In this document: positions 26,538 through 34,932 of the stretch, piece after piece
How the letters are laid out: the number at the start of each line of letters is the position of its first letter
Position numbering within the stretch: the first letter of the stretch is position 1
Source of the DNA: Bryobacteraceae bacterium
GTDB lineage: Bacteria; Acidobacteriota; Terriglobia; Bryobacterales; Bryobacteraceae
Length of the DNA: 64,000 bases
NCBI GenBank assembly: GCA_026002875.1
Contig: BPGE01000001.1
Span: 682,001-746,000 of the forward strand
Reading direction: 5' to 3'
Notes under the pieces: model-generated
Database searches by the model: none
Seen by the model: only the letters and a program-made list of their open reading frames with translations
Told to the model about the DNA's origin: nothing
Translations under genes and position numbers: made by a program

Positions 26538-27781
26538 TGCTGCGGCGGCTGCGCCACCACATCGCGGTCTTCTTCGCCGTCATCGGCCCCGGTTTCATCA
26601 CGGCGATGGTGGACAACGACGCGGGCGGCATTTTCACCTACTCGCAGGCCGGGGCGAAGTACGGCTATCTGCCGCTGTGGACTCTCGCCCCGATCACGCT
26701 GCTGCTGGTGGTGACGCAGGAAATGTGCGCCCGCATGGGGGCGGTGACGGGCAAGGGCCTGTCGGATCTGATCCGCGAAGAGTTCGGCCTGCGGACCACG
26801 TTCTTCATCATGACGCTGCTCGTGCTGACGAACCTGACGAACGTGATGGCGAACTTCGCGGGCGTGGCGAGCTCGCTGGAGCTGTTCGGCATCAGCCGCT
26901 ATCTGACGGTGCCGGCGGCGGCGGCGGGCGTGTGGATGCTGGTGGTTCGGGGCACGTATGCGCGAGTGGAGAAGGTCTTTCTGATCGCGTCCTCCGTATA
27001 CGTCTGCTACATCATCTCGGGCGTGATGGTGAAGCCGGACTGGACGCAGGCGGCCATCTACAGCGTGCGTCCGGTGCTGATGCTGGAGCCCGGCTACATC
27101 ACGATGCTGGTGGGGATGGTGGGCACGTCGGTGGCACCGTGGATGCAGTTCTACCTGCAGGCGGCTGTGGTCGAGAAGGGGATCACGGCCAAGGAGTACG
27201 TGGAGAGCCGCCTGGAAGTGATCGTAGGCTGCATCGCGATGACGGTGATCGCGTTCTTCATCATCGTGGCGTGCGCGGGCGCCATTCACGACGTGGCGCC
27301 GCGCGACATCGAGGACGCGACCGATGCGGCGCTGGGCCTGCGGCCGTTCGGGCAGTATGCGTTCCTGCTGTTCGCGATCGGGCTGTTCAACGCATCGCTG
27401 TTCGCCGCCTGCATTCTGCCGCTGTCGACGGCGTACACGGTGTGCGAAGGGCTGGGCTTCGAGTCAGGCGTCAACAAGGGCTTCCGCGAGGCGCCGGTCT
27501 TCTACTGGCTGTTCACTCTGCTGATCGTCATCGGGGGCGGCGTGATTCTGCTGCCGGGATTCCCGCTGGTGAAGATGATCCTGCTGAGCCAGGTGATCAA
27601 CGGCGCGCTGCTGCCGCTGGTGCTGATCTACATGATCCTGCTGGTGAACAAGGACCGGCTGATGAAGAAGTGGAAGAACACGCGCTTCTACAACGTGGTC
27701 GGCTGGACCAGCGTGGTGATCCTGACGGGGCTGACGGTGGCGCTGGTGATCCTGAGCATCCGCGATCTGATGGCGGGCTGA
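26537..27781 (+). CDS. NRAMP-family (SLC11) transporter, probable Mg2+ type
   Basis: 414 residues with about 11 membrane helices. The TM1 motif, DPGN in Mn/Fe transporters, is 'DNDAGG' (residues 26-31): Asp kept, Pro to Ala, Asn to Gly. The TM6 motif MPH is 'APW' (residues 200-202): the metal-selecting Met is Ala. Loss of that methionine marks the NRAMP-related magnesium transporters described in other bacteria. Together with the coupled MgtE-N/CBS gene, Mg2+ uptake is the best guess. Mn2+ or other divalent ions cannot be excluded. Confidence 0.85.
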   Translation: MLRRLRHHIAVFFAVIGPGFITAMVDNDAGGIFTYSQAGAKYGYLPLWTLAPITLLLVVTQEMCARMGAVTGKGLSDLIREEFGLRTTFFIMTLLVLTNLTNVMANFAGVASSLELFGISRYLTVPAAAAGVWMLVVRGTYARVEKVFLIASSVYVCYIISGVMVKPDWTQAAIYSVRPVLMLEPGYITMLVGMVGTSVAPWMQFYLQAAVVEKGITAKEYVESRLEVIVGCIAMTVIAFFIIVACAGAIHDVAPRDIEDATDAALGLRPFGQYAFLLFAIGLFNASLFAACILPLSTAYTVCEGLGFESGVNKGFREAPVFYWLFTLLIVIGGGVILLPGFPLVKMILLSQVINGALLPLVLIYMILLVNKDRLMKKWKNTRFYNVVGWTSVVILTGLTVALVILSIRDLMAG

Positions 27782-27787
27782 GAGGGC

Positions 27788-28768
27788 TCAGGCGTACCCG
27801 CCCGAGTCGGGCCGGCCGTGCTGGTCGAGCCAGTCGAGCATCGCGCGGACGCTGGCTGTCGCCAGGCAGACGCAGGTGTCGGCGCCGCCGTAATAGATGT
27901 ACAGCGTGTCGCCGTCGGGGCGCATCGTGTAGCCGCAGGGGAAGACGACGTTGGCCACGTCGCCCTGGCGCTCGTAGGACTCTTCCGGACCGAAGATCCA
28001 GCTGTCGCTGCGCAGCAGGCAGCGCTCGGGCGTGTGCAGATCGAACAGCGCGAGCCCGAGCCGGTAGAGCGCGCCGGAAGCGGTCTGGCGCACGCCGTGA
28101 TAGATGACGAGCCAGCCGCGGTCCGTTTCGATGGGCGGGGGCGAGAGGCCGATCTTGTTGGCGTCCCACCAGGCGCCCTCGCGCGCCCGGAGGATCAGCT
28201 TGTGGCTGCCCCAGTGGCGCAGATCCGGCGAGTAGGAGATCCACATATGAGCGCCGCGCCAGGTGGTGACGGGGCGGTGGATCAGCGCCCAGTGGCCGCC
28301 GATGCGCCGGGGCAGCAGCGCAGCGTCCTTGTCCTCGGGCGGCATGATGACGCCGAAGCGCTCGAAATGGCGGAAGTCTTCCGTGAGCGCCAGCGACACG
28401 CCTGGGCCGCCTTTCGAGTACGAGGTGTAGGCGACGGCGTAGCGGTCGAGCTCGGGCACGAAGGTGATGCGGGGATCTTCAATGCCCCAGACTTCCTCCG
28501 GGTGATTCGCCGGGTCCGGCAGGAGCGTCGGCTCGGGGTCGATCTCCCAGCCCGTGATTCCGTCGCGCGAGCGCGCCGCGCAGAGATGCGAAATGCCGCT
28601 GCGGTCTTCGACGCGGCACAGCAGCAGCGTGGCGCCGTCCTTCAGCAGGCACGCGCCCGCGTTGAAGACGGAGTTGACCGGGTAGGGCCAGTCCTCGGCC
28701 CGCAGGATCGGATTGTGGCGGTAGCGGTGGAACAGGATTTCGTGCTTGTTGTTGGCGAGATTCGTCAT
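27788..28768 (-). CDS. GH130-family phosphorylase/hydrolase
   Basis: 326 residues from ATG 28768 (a TTG at 28795 would overlap the upstream gene by 11 nt). Five-bladed propeller family: 'YPVNSVFNAGACLLKDG', 'VWGIEDPRITFVPELDRYAVAYTSYS', 'DKDAALLPRRIGGHWALIHRP', 'GWLVIYHGV' and 'VVFPCGYTMRPDGDTLYIYYGGADT'. Many members phosphorylyse beta-mannosides; some are hydrolases. No signal peptide, so it acts inside the cell. It lies directly downstream of the GT4 fusion gene and is probably co-transcribed, fitting turnover of a glycan or disaccharide that the partner makes. Confidence 0.87.
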   Translation of the reverse strand: MTNLANNKHEILFHRYRHNPILRAEDWPYPVNSVFNAGACLLKDGATLLLCRVEDRSGISHLCAARSRDGITGWEIDPEPTLLPDPANHPEEVWGIEDPRITFVPELDRYAVAYTSYSKGGPGVSLALTEDFRHFERFGVIMPPEDKDAALLPRRIGGHWALIHRPVTTWRGAHMWISYSPDLRHWGSHKLILRAREGAWWDANKIGLSPPPIETDRGWLVIYHGVRQTASGALYRLGLALFDLHTPERCLLRSDSWIFGPEESYERQGDVANVVFPCGYTMRPDGDTLYIYYGGADTCVCLATASVRAMLDWLDQHGRPDSGGYA

Positions 28769-28784
28769 GGCTTCGCGATTCCCG

Positions 28785-31079
28785 TCACGAACCAAGAATG
28801 TCGCCGGCCTGGTGCATCTCCTCGAGGGCGAAGTGGAAGCTCAGCGTGGACTCGGCGCCTTCGTTCTGGTTGACGCGGTCCGGATGGAGCCCGTCGCGGC
28901 AGCCGCCGGTGGTGGCGTCATAGAGAGGCAGGCCGAGGTCGTTGCGGCCGAGGAACCACTCGAAGGCGCGGCGGGCCTCGGTGCGCCAGCGTTCATCGCC
29001 TGTAGCGCGCCAGGCATCGAGGCAGGCGGAGACCATCGTGTGCGCTTCCACCGGCTGCTGATCGAAGCGCGCCCGCTCCTGCCCCCGCCGCCAGAAGCCG
29101 TTGGACCCGATCGGCACCAGGTGGCCCTGCTCGGCCGTCTGCACGCGGGCGAGCCAGTCGAGCGACTCGAGCCCCGCTTCCAGCCAGTCCTTGCGGTTCA
29201 GGCTTCGGCCGGTGACGATGAGCGCCTGGCTGAGCCGGGCGTTGCAATAGGCGAGGATCTCCTCGAACCAGAGCCAGTCCGGCTGTCTGACGAGCGAGTA
29301 GAGCCGCATCAGGCGGCCGGCGAGGTCCTCGCGGAGGGCCTGGGCGGCCCGGTCGCCGGGGAAGCGCCGCAGGTAATGATGCAGGCCGAGCAGGACATAG
29401 GCCCACGCGCGCGGGCTCGAGAATTTCTCCACTGCAGGCAGAGCGGCTTCCAGAAGCAGGCCGGACGCGCCGCGCAGCCCGTCGCGTTTCGATTCTCCCA
29501 GCACCATGCCCAGCGCCCAGACAGCGCGCCCGTGGCAGTCCTCGCTGCCGGTCTCGTCCAGCCAGCGCTGGTCGAAGCCCATCCAGTTGCGGAACCGCCC
29601 GGTCTCGCGCCGGAAAGCGTGATGCAGGAAGGCGAGGTAGCGCTCGGCGAAAGGCCACTCGATGCCGCGCCGCTCGAGCATCACGCTCAGCACGAGGGCG
29701 CGCGCGTTGTCGTCGGTGGTGTAGCCCTCTGCGTAATTCGGAACCGTGTGAATGGCGTGCTGGAAAAGCCCAGCCGGTCCGGTCAGCGTGCGCAGGTGAT
29801 CGTGCCGGGGAGCGGGCAGCTCGACGGCCCGTTCGCGCAGGGTGGCGGCAGTGAAGACGGCCCGGGGCCTGCGGCTGCGGTCTTCGCGCGCCTTTTCGAA
29901 GGAGCGAAGGTACATGGCGGCCACGTTCGGCCAGGCCATTTCGCGGCAGGCGAGGTAGGCGCGCTTCCGCATGGCGTGCCGCTCGGCCTCGTTGTCGAGA
30001 AGCCGCAGTACGGCGTCGGCGATGCCGGCGGGGTCGGCGAACGGGACCAGCACGCCGCGCCCTTCGGCGAGCAGCTCTTCGGCGTGCCAGTAGGGAGTCG
30101 AAATCACGGCCTTGCCGGCGCCGACGGAGTAGGCCAGCGTGCCGGAAGTGATCTGGGCCGGATTGAGATAAGGCGTGATGTAGATGTCGGCGGCGCCGAT
30201 GAAGTCCAGCAGCTCCTCCTGGCTGACGAAGCGGTTGTGGAAGACGACGTGGCGGTCCACATCCAGCTGCCGGGCGAGACGCTCCAGCGAGTAGCGGTAG
30301 CTCTCGCCGTGACGCATCCGCACGTGAGGATGGGTGGCGCCGAGCACGACGTAGACGAGGCTGGGGTGCCGTTCGAGCACGCGCGGCAGCGCCGCGATGA
30401 CGTGCTCGATTCCCTTGTTCGGCGACAGCAGGCCGAACGTGAGCAGGACCGTCTTGCCCTGGAGGCCGAACTGGTCCTTGTAAAAATTCGGATCGACGAA
30501 AGGAACGTCGGGAATTCCGTGGGGAATGCAGTCGATTTTCTCTTCAGGAATGCCGTAGATATCGCGGGCGAATTCCACGCCTTTCCGCGTCATGACGACC
30601 ACGCGGTCGCTGAGGGCGGCGATTTCCTCGAGCACCCGCCGCTGGTTTTCATCCGGCTCTTTCAGCACCGTGTGCAGGGTGGTGACGACGGGCATGCGGA
30701 GCTGGCGGAGCATCGCCAGGATGTGGCTGCCGGCGGGCCCGCCGAAGATGCCGTACTCGTGCTGGACGCAGACGAGGTCGACGCTGTTGATGTTGAGGAA
30801 GTCCGTTGCGCTGATGTAGGAGTCGATTTCGTTCTGGTCGAGCTCGAAGCGGACGCGCTGCGGGTAGGGATATCCCTCCGGCCGGTCGTTGACCGGGATG
30901 GCGATGACGCCGAGCTCCGGCGCCGCAGCGGCGAGGGCTTCGCACAGGTGCGTCGTGAACGTGGCGATTCCGCATTGCCGCGGCAGGTAGTTGCCGACCA
31001 CGGCGATCTTCTTGAGCGTCGGCGGCGCGCCGGCGGCCGGAATCAGCAGCGGCGCATCCGGATTGACGGCGGCGTGCAT
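28785..31079 (-). CDS. GT4 glycosyltransferase fused to an alpha/alpha-barrel domain
   Basis: 764 residues from ATG 31079. Residues about 20-410 form a GT-B glycosyltransferase: 'GNYLPRQCGIATFTTHLCEAL', 'QHEYGIFGG', 'TFGLLSPNKGIEHVIAALP' and the donor-binding 'EELLDFIGAADIYITPYLNPAQITSGTLAYSVGAGKAVISTPY'-type region. Residues about 430-764 are an alpha-helical repeat domain ('GYTTDDNARALVLSVML', 'GRAVWALGMVLG', 'WFEEILAYCNARLSQALI', 'NEGAESTLSFHFALEEM') like six-hairpin glycosidases. No signal peptide. Possibly it both makes and trims an intracellular glycoside handled by the GH130 partner. Confidence 0.83.
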   Translation of the reverse strand: MHAAVNPDAPLLIPAAGAPPTLKKIAVVGNYLPRQCGIATFTTHLCEALAAAAPELGVIAIPVNDRPEGYPYPQRVRFELDQNEIDSYISATDFLNINSVDLVCVQHEYGIFGGPAGSHILAMLRQLRMPVVTTLHTVLKEPDENQRRVLEEIAALSDRVVVMTRKGVEFARDIYGIPEEKIDCIPHGIPDVPFVDPNFYKDQFGLQGKTVLLTFGLLSPNKGIEHVIAALPRVLERHPSLVYVVLGATHPHVRMRHGESYRYSLERLARQLDVDRHVVFHNRFVSQEELLDFIGAADIYITPYLNPAQITSGTLAYSVGAGKAVISTPYWHAEELLAEGRGVLVPFADPAGIADAVLRLLDNEAERHAMRKRAYLACREMAWPNVAAMYLRSFEKAREDRSRRPRAVFTAATLRERAVELPAPRHDHLRTLTGPAGLFQHAIHTVPNYAEGYTTDDNARALVLSVMLERRGIEWPFAERYLAFLHHAFRRETGRFRNWMGFDQRWLDETGSEDCHGRAVWALGMVLGESKRDGLRGASGLLLEAALPAVEKFSSPRAWAYVLLGLHHYLRRFPGDRAAQALREDLAGRLMRLYSLVRQPDWLWFEEILAYCNARLSQALIVTGRSLNRKDWLEAGLESLDWLARVQTAEQGHLVPIGSNGFWRRGQERARFDQQPVEAHTMVSACLDAWRATGDERWRTEARRAFEWFLGRNDLGLPLYDATTGGCRDGLHPDRVNQNEGAESTLSFHFALEEMHQAGDILGS

Positions 31080-31228
31080 GGGCTGGCGCTTCCTCCGCGT
31101 GAATGGCGATCGGGATGCGATGGGGCCTGCGGGCGGTCCGGCGGATGGGGCGCACTTCGGGGCGGGGGGCAGAGCCGCGGCGCCTCCGGCGCCGTCCGGG
31201 ATCCGCGCGTGGCCGCAATCATCCGCCA

Positions 31229-31246
31229 GGGGAAAAGACTTTCCCC
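31229..31246 (-). other. Hairpin in the 5' leader of the GT4 gene
   Basis: GGGGAAA (31229-31235) and TTTCCCC (31240-31246) form a 7-bp stem with a 4-nt loop, about 150 nt upstream of ATG 31079 on the minus strand and just downstream of the promoter candidate. Role unknown. The rest of the gap 31080-31375 holds no gene. Confidence 0.4.
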
Positions 31247-31268
31247 CGGACAAAGCGCTTTCAATTCT

Positions 31269-31298
31269 CTGATATCACCCGGATAGGAGTTTTGTCAA
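31269..31298 (-). promoter_or_regulatory. Promoter candidate for the GT4-GH130 operon
   Basis: Minus strand: TTGACA (31298-31293), 18-nt spacer, TATCAG (31274-31269). -35 is a perfect match, -10 matches 4 of 6. It gives a leader of about 180 nt before the GT4 start codon. Confidence 0.55.
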
Positions 31299-31375
31299 AT
31301 TCCCTGAGCGGGCGGAATTCAGCTGCTGAATTCCCCCTTGCCGGGCGGCCGCGAGGGCGGGCTTTCCGGACCGAT

Positions 31376-32482
31376 TCAGGGTCTTTTCCGCTCGAGCAGG
31401 AACGTGCAGTTTTCCAGCCTGGACGGGCCGGTTCCGTCGTTGACCGCGAACTGCATGTCGGCCCAGTAGCCGCGCCGCACCCGGCCGTTCCACAGCGAGG
31501 CGGCTCCGTAGGCGCCGTCCCGGCGCAGGGCGTAGAAGTTGATGTCGAAGCGGTTGAGCAGGTCCGTGTTGTTGCGGAAGTTGCGGGCGATCCGTTTCAG
31601 CGCCTCCAGGCAGGCTTCGCGGGGCGCCATGCCCTGCCGCATCATCTCGACGATCGTGTGGGCGCCGGCGATGCGGATGTTTTCCTCGCCGCGTCCGGTG
31701 GAGCCGGCGGCGCCGACGTCCTGATCGACATACAGGCCAGCTCCGATGATGGGGGAGTCGCCGACGCGTCCGGGGATCTTCCACGCGAGCCCGCTGGTGG
31801 TGGTGACGCCGCTGATTTCGCCTTTGGCGTTGAGAGCCAGCAGATTGATCGTGCCCGTCGGCGGGTTGGCGGCGACGTCGAGCGCCCAGGCGATCATCTC
31901 GTCGCTGGCGCCGGGGAACTGCCTTTTCAGCCTTTCGGCCGCCTTGAGCATTTCGGGCGAATCGAGGCCGTCGGTCCAGTTGTTGTTGCCTTCGCGGTCG
32001 CGGAGGGACTGTTTCCAGGCGATCCAGGCCATGCGCGCGCGCTCGGTGAGGAGGTTCGTTTCCTCGAAGCCCCAGGCGCGCGCGAAGCGCAGCGCGCCTT
32101 CGCCCACCAGCATGATGTGGTCGGTCTGCTCCATGACGAGTTTCGCCAGGCGGGCGACGTTCTTGATGTTGCGCACGGAGGCCACCGAACCGGCGCGGCG
32201 CGTGGGGCCGTGCATGACGCTGGCGTCCAGCTCGACGACGCCTTCCTCGTTGGGGAGTCCGCCGTAGCCGACGCTGGTGTCGTTGGGATCGTCCTCGACG
32301 AGAGTGACGCCCGCGACGGCCGCTTCCAGCGTGTCGCCGCCTGCTTTCAGCACTTCCATGGCGCGCGCGCAGGCCTTCAGGCCGTTGGCGCTGGAGACAA
32401 CCAGATCCTTCGGCCCTGTCTGCGCCGCCTGCGCCGCGAACGGCAGCGCCGCGTTCATCGCCAGCCAGTCCCTTCTGCGCAT
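31376..32482 (-). CDS. N4-(beta-N-acetylglucosaminyl)-L-asparaginase family (Ntn hydrolase)
   Basis: 368 residues from ATG 32482 (GGAG 5 nt upstream). Signal-like start (MRRRDWLAMNAALPFAAQAAQ). The family is recognised by 'VEDDPNDTSVGYGGLPNEEGVVELDASVM', shown here in part, and by the autocatalytic Thr in 'EISGVTTTSGLAWKIPGRVGDSPI'. Cleavage before that Thr makes the alpha and beta chains. 'GRGEENIRIAGA' is the substrate pocket. It removes asparagine from glycosylated Asn or acts on isoaspartyl peptides. A secreted form fits scavenging of glycoproteins. The small gene at 32520 is divergent. Confidence 0.9.
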   Translation of the reverse strand: MRRRDWLAMNAALPFAAQAAQTGPKDLVVSSANGLKACARAMEVLKAGGDTLEAAVAGVTLVEDDPNDTSVGYGGLPNEEGVVELDASVMHGPTRRAGSVASVRNIKNVARLAKLVMEQTDHIMLVGEGALRFARAWGFEETNLLTERARMAWIAWKQSLRDREGNNNWTDGLDSPEMLKAAERLKRQFPGASDEMIAWALDVAANPPTGTINLLALNAKGEISGVTTTSGLAWKIPGRVGDSPIIGAGLYVDQDVGAAGSTGRGEENIRIAGAHTIVEMMRQGMAPREACLEALKRIARNFRNNTDLLNRFDINFYALRRDGAYGAASLWNGRVRRGYWADMQFAVNDGTGPSRLENCTFLLERKRP

Positions 32483-32519
32483 TTTTCTCCGATCCTCTTC
32501 CTTCGCTACACTGATTCTG

Positions 32520-32915
32520 ATGATTCCGCGGCTGCTCGCGCTGACCGCGTCAGTTTCCTTATTCTGGGCCTCCGGACAACCCCGCCGCAAGCCGGAACCG
32601 CCCCGTTTCGAGGTGGTCGAGTTCAGGGCGCAGCGGCACGAGGAGCGTCTGCACATCGACGGCCGCGTGCGCAACACGGGCAGCGCAGTGGTGCGTTTCC
32701 CGGTGCTCGTGTTCGAGTTTCTGAGCTCGGACGACAAGGTGGTGTCGACGCGGCGCACGGATCTGGAGCCCGAAGAACTGGGGCCGGGAGAAGAGTCGGT
32801 GTTCCTGCTGCAGGCGCTGCCGCCCGCGCGCGCCGTGTCGATCCGGCTGGAGATGCAGGACCGGGACCGGCGCCATTACCCGCTGGTCAAGAGCGGTCCT
32901 TATCCCATCGAATAA
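32520..32915 (+). CDS. Secreted small FxLYD/DUF-like beta-sandwich protein
   Basis: 131 residues from ATG 32520. A hydrophobic start (MIPRLLALTASVSLFWASG) is followed by a single beta-sandwich with 'RLHIDGRVRNTGSAVVRFPVLVFEFLSSDDKV', here only in outline, resembling FxLYD or CARDB-like domains; function unknown. TACACT (32507-32512) ends 7 nt before the ATG and there is no Shine-Dalgarno, another leaderless candidate. aroA follows 20 nt later. Confidence 0.62.
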   Translation: MIPRLLALTASVSLFWASGQPRRKPEPPRFEVVEFRAQRHEERLHIDGRVRNTGSAVVRFPVLVFEFLSSDDKVVSTRRTDLEPEELGPGEESVFLLQALPPARAVSIRLEMQDRDRRHYPLVKSGPYPIE

Positions 32916-32935
32916 GAGAAGCGAAAGGAAAACGG

Positions 32936-34228
32936 ATGGTTGAAGTGATCCACCCGGCGCGCCGCCTGCATGGCAGCCTCACCCTGCCGGGCGACAAGTC
33001 CATCTCGCACCGCTACGCCATGCTGGCCTCGGTGGCCGGAGGGCTGTCGACGATCCGGAATTATTCGTCCGGGGCCGATTGCCACTCCACGCTGCGCTGC
33101 ATCCGTTCCCTGGGCATCGAGGTGGAGGTGCAGGGTTCCGAAGTGCGCATCCGCGGCCGCGGCCTGCACGGCTATCAGGCGCCGGCGGGGGATCTGGACG
33201 CGGGCAACTCCGGCTCGACGATCCGCATGCTGTCCGGACTGCTCGCCGGGCAGCCGTTCGAGTCGCGGCTCGTCGGCGATGAGAGCCTCTCGCGCCGGCC
33301 GATGCAGCGCATCATGGAGCCGCTGCGGCGCATGGGGGCGTCGGTGGAGGCGCGGGAAGGGAAGTATCCGCCCCTGGTGATCCGCGGCGGCGAGCTGCAG
33401 CCGATCGACTACGAATCGCCTGTGGCCAGCGCGCAGGTGAAGAGCTGCGTGCTGCTGGCCGGGCTGATGGCCGACGGCGCGACCAGCGTGCGCGAGCCCG
33501 CCCGCACGCGCGACCACACGGAAGTGGCGCTGCGCGAATTCGGGGCGGAAGTGGAATCGGGCAGCGGCTGGGCGCGGGTGCGCGGTCCGGCGCGGCTGGA
33601 GCCGCGCGAGCTGGTAGTGCCGGGCGATCTGAGCTCGGCGGCGTTTTTCCTTGCGGCGGCCGCCATGCTGGAGGGCTCGGATCTCATTCTCGAAAACATC
33701 GGTCTGAACCCGACGCGCGCGGCGCTGATCGATTTTCTGGCCGCCGCGGGGGCGCGCATCCAGGTGCTGGACATCGGCATGAGGCACGGCGAGCCGGTGG
33801 GTGTGCTGCGGGTGCGGGGCTCGAAGCTGGCCGGAGGCGTGATCGAGAAAGGGCTGTCAGCTGCGCTGATCGACGAGATTCCGGTGCTGGCCGTGCTGGG
33901 CGCCGTCAGCGAGGAAGGCCTGACGGTGCGTGACGCCGCCGAATTGCGGGTGAAAGAGACGGACCGCATCGAGACGGTGGCGGAAAACCTGCGGCGGCTG
34001 GGAGTGAAGGTTGAGACGGCGCCGGACGGCCTGCGCGTGGAGGGCCGGCAGCGGTTCCGCGCCGGGACCGTGGACAGTTTCGGCGATCACCGCATCGCCA
34101 TGGCGTTCGCGGTTGCCGGACTTTCGGCCGACGGGCCGGTGACGATTGAAGGCGCCGAGGCGGCCTCGGTGTCTTTCCCCGAGTTCTGGAGTAAACTGCG
34201 AGAGGCCGCCGGCCAGGGGGCGCCGTGA
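32936..34228 (+). CDS. aroA: 3-phosphoshikimate 1-carboxyvinyltransferase (EPSP synthase)
   Basis: 430 residues from ATG 32936 (AAAGGAAA upstream). It joins shikimate-3-phosphate and PEP in aromatic amino acid synthesis. Motifs: 'LPGDKSISHRYAMLASVA' (substrate Lys, Ser, Arg), 'LDAGNSGSTIRMLSGLLAG' (GNSGT-like with Ser in place of the usual Thr), 'DESLSRRPMQR', and 'RVKETDRIETVAENLRRLG' with 'DSFGDHRIAMAFAVAG' at the C-terminus. The GNSGS variant with 'AGQPF' resembles Bacillus-type class II enzymes, but the glyphosate class is not certain. The next gene starts by GTGA overlap. Confidence 0.95.
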   Translation: MVEVIHPARRLHGSLTLPGDKSISHRYAMLASVAGGLSTIRNYSSGADCHSTLRCIRSLGIEVEVQGSEVRIRGRGLHGYQAPAGDLDAGNSGSTIRMLSGLLAGQPFESRLVGDESLSRRPMQRIMEPLRRMGASVEAREGKYPPLVIRGGELQPIDYESPVASAQVKSCVLLAGLMADGATSVREPARTRDHTEVALREFGAEVESGSGWARVRGPARLEPRELVVPGDLSSAAFFLAAAAMLEGSDLILENIGLNPTRAALIDFLAAAGARIQVLDIGMRHGEPVGVLRVRGSKLAGGVIEKGLSAALIDEIPVLAVLGAVSEEGLTVRDAAELRVKETDRIETVAENLRRLGVKVETAPDGLRVEGRQRFRAGTVDSFGDHRIAMAFAVAGLSADGPVTIEGAEAASVSFPEFWSKLREAAGQGAP

Positions 34229-34884
34229 GCGAACAGGATGCACGAAGCAGCGCGGATCTCACGCTCCCGGGGCTCGTGCACGACCTCAACAACATCTTCG
34301 AAACCATCTCGGACGCCGCGGAGCTGCTGGCTTCCGACGAGCGCTGGCGCGAGCTGGCCGGCGCCCTGCTGCGCAGCGTCGACCGGGGGCGCCGCATCGT
34401 TGGCGTCTACGCCGACCAGAACCGGGCCGGCGCCGAGCTCGGTGAAGTAGTCGACCGGGCGGAAACGTTCCTCCGCGACTTCCTGCGCCACCTGGCTGGC
34501 GCCAAGATCCGCATCCACCGGCGCATCGGCCGCGACCACCGGCTGCCAGGCAGCGCCGCCGACTGGGAGCGCGTGTTCATGAACCTGCTGCTGAACGCGG
34601 CGCAGGCGATGCGGGAGCGCGAAAGCGGCGATATCGAGGTTCACTCCCGGGTGGAGGGCGATCAGCTCGTCGTCGAGGTCATCGACAACGGGCCGGGCAT
34701 CGACGAGGCCATCCTGCCGAAGATTTTCACGGCGCGTTTCTCCACGCGCTCGAAACATGCGGGGCTCGGGCTGCACATCGTGCGGACGCTGGTGGAGGCC
34801 AACGGAGCTACGGTCAGCGCGGCCAACCGCGCTTCCTCTTCCGGCGCCGTCTTCACGATCCGCGCGCCTGTGGCGCCCGAGTAA
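34225..34884 (+). CDS. Short sensor-less histidine kinase
   Basis: 219 residues from GTG 34225, overlapping the aroA stop by GTGA. H-box 'LVHDLNNIFETI' (His-Asp-Leu-Asn-Asn, as in NtrB-like kinases), N-box 'WERVFMNLLLNAAQAM', G1 'VEVIDNGPGI', F-box 'KIFTARFSTRS' and G2 'GLGLHIVRTLVEANG' are all present. There is no signal peptide, membrane segment or PAS domain, so input must come from a partner protein. No response regulator gene is adjacent. It is translationally coupled to aroA, an odd partner. Confidence 0.85.
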   Translation: MSEQDARSSADLTLPGLVHDLNNIFETISDAAELLASDERWRELAGALLRSVDRGRRIVGVYADQNRAGAELGEVVDRAETFLRDFLRHLAGAKIRIHRRIGRDHRLPGSAADWERVFMNLLLNAAQAMRERESGDIEVHSRVEGDQLVVEVIDNGPGIDEAILPKIFTARFSTRSKHAGLGLHIVRTLVEANGATVSAANRASSSGAVFTIRAPVAPE

Positions 34885-34932
34885 CCCGAATTTCAGGAAT
34901 CAACACGCGGTCTGAAGCGTCCTACTCTGGTG

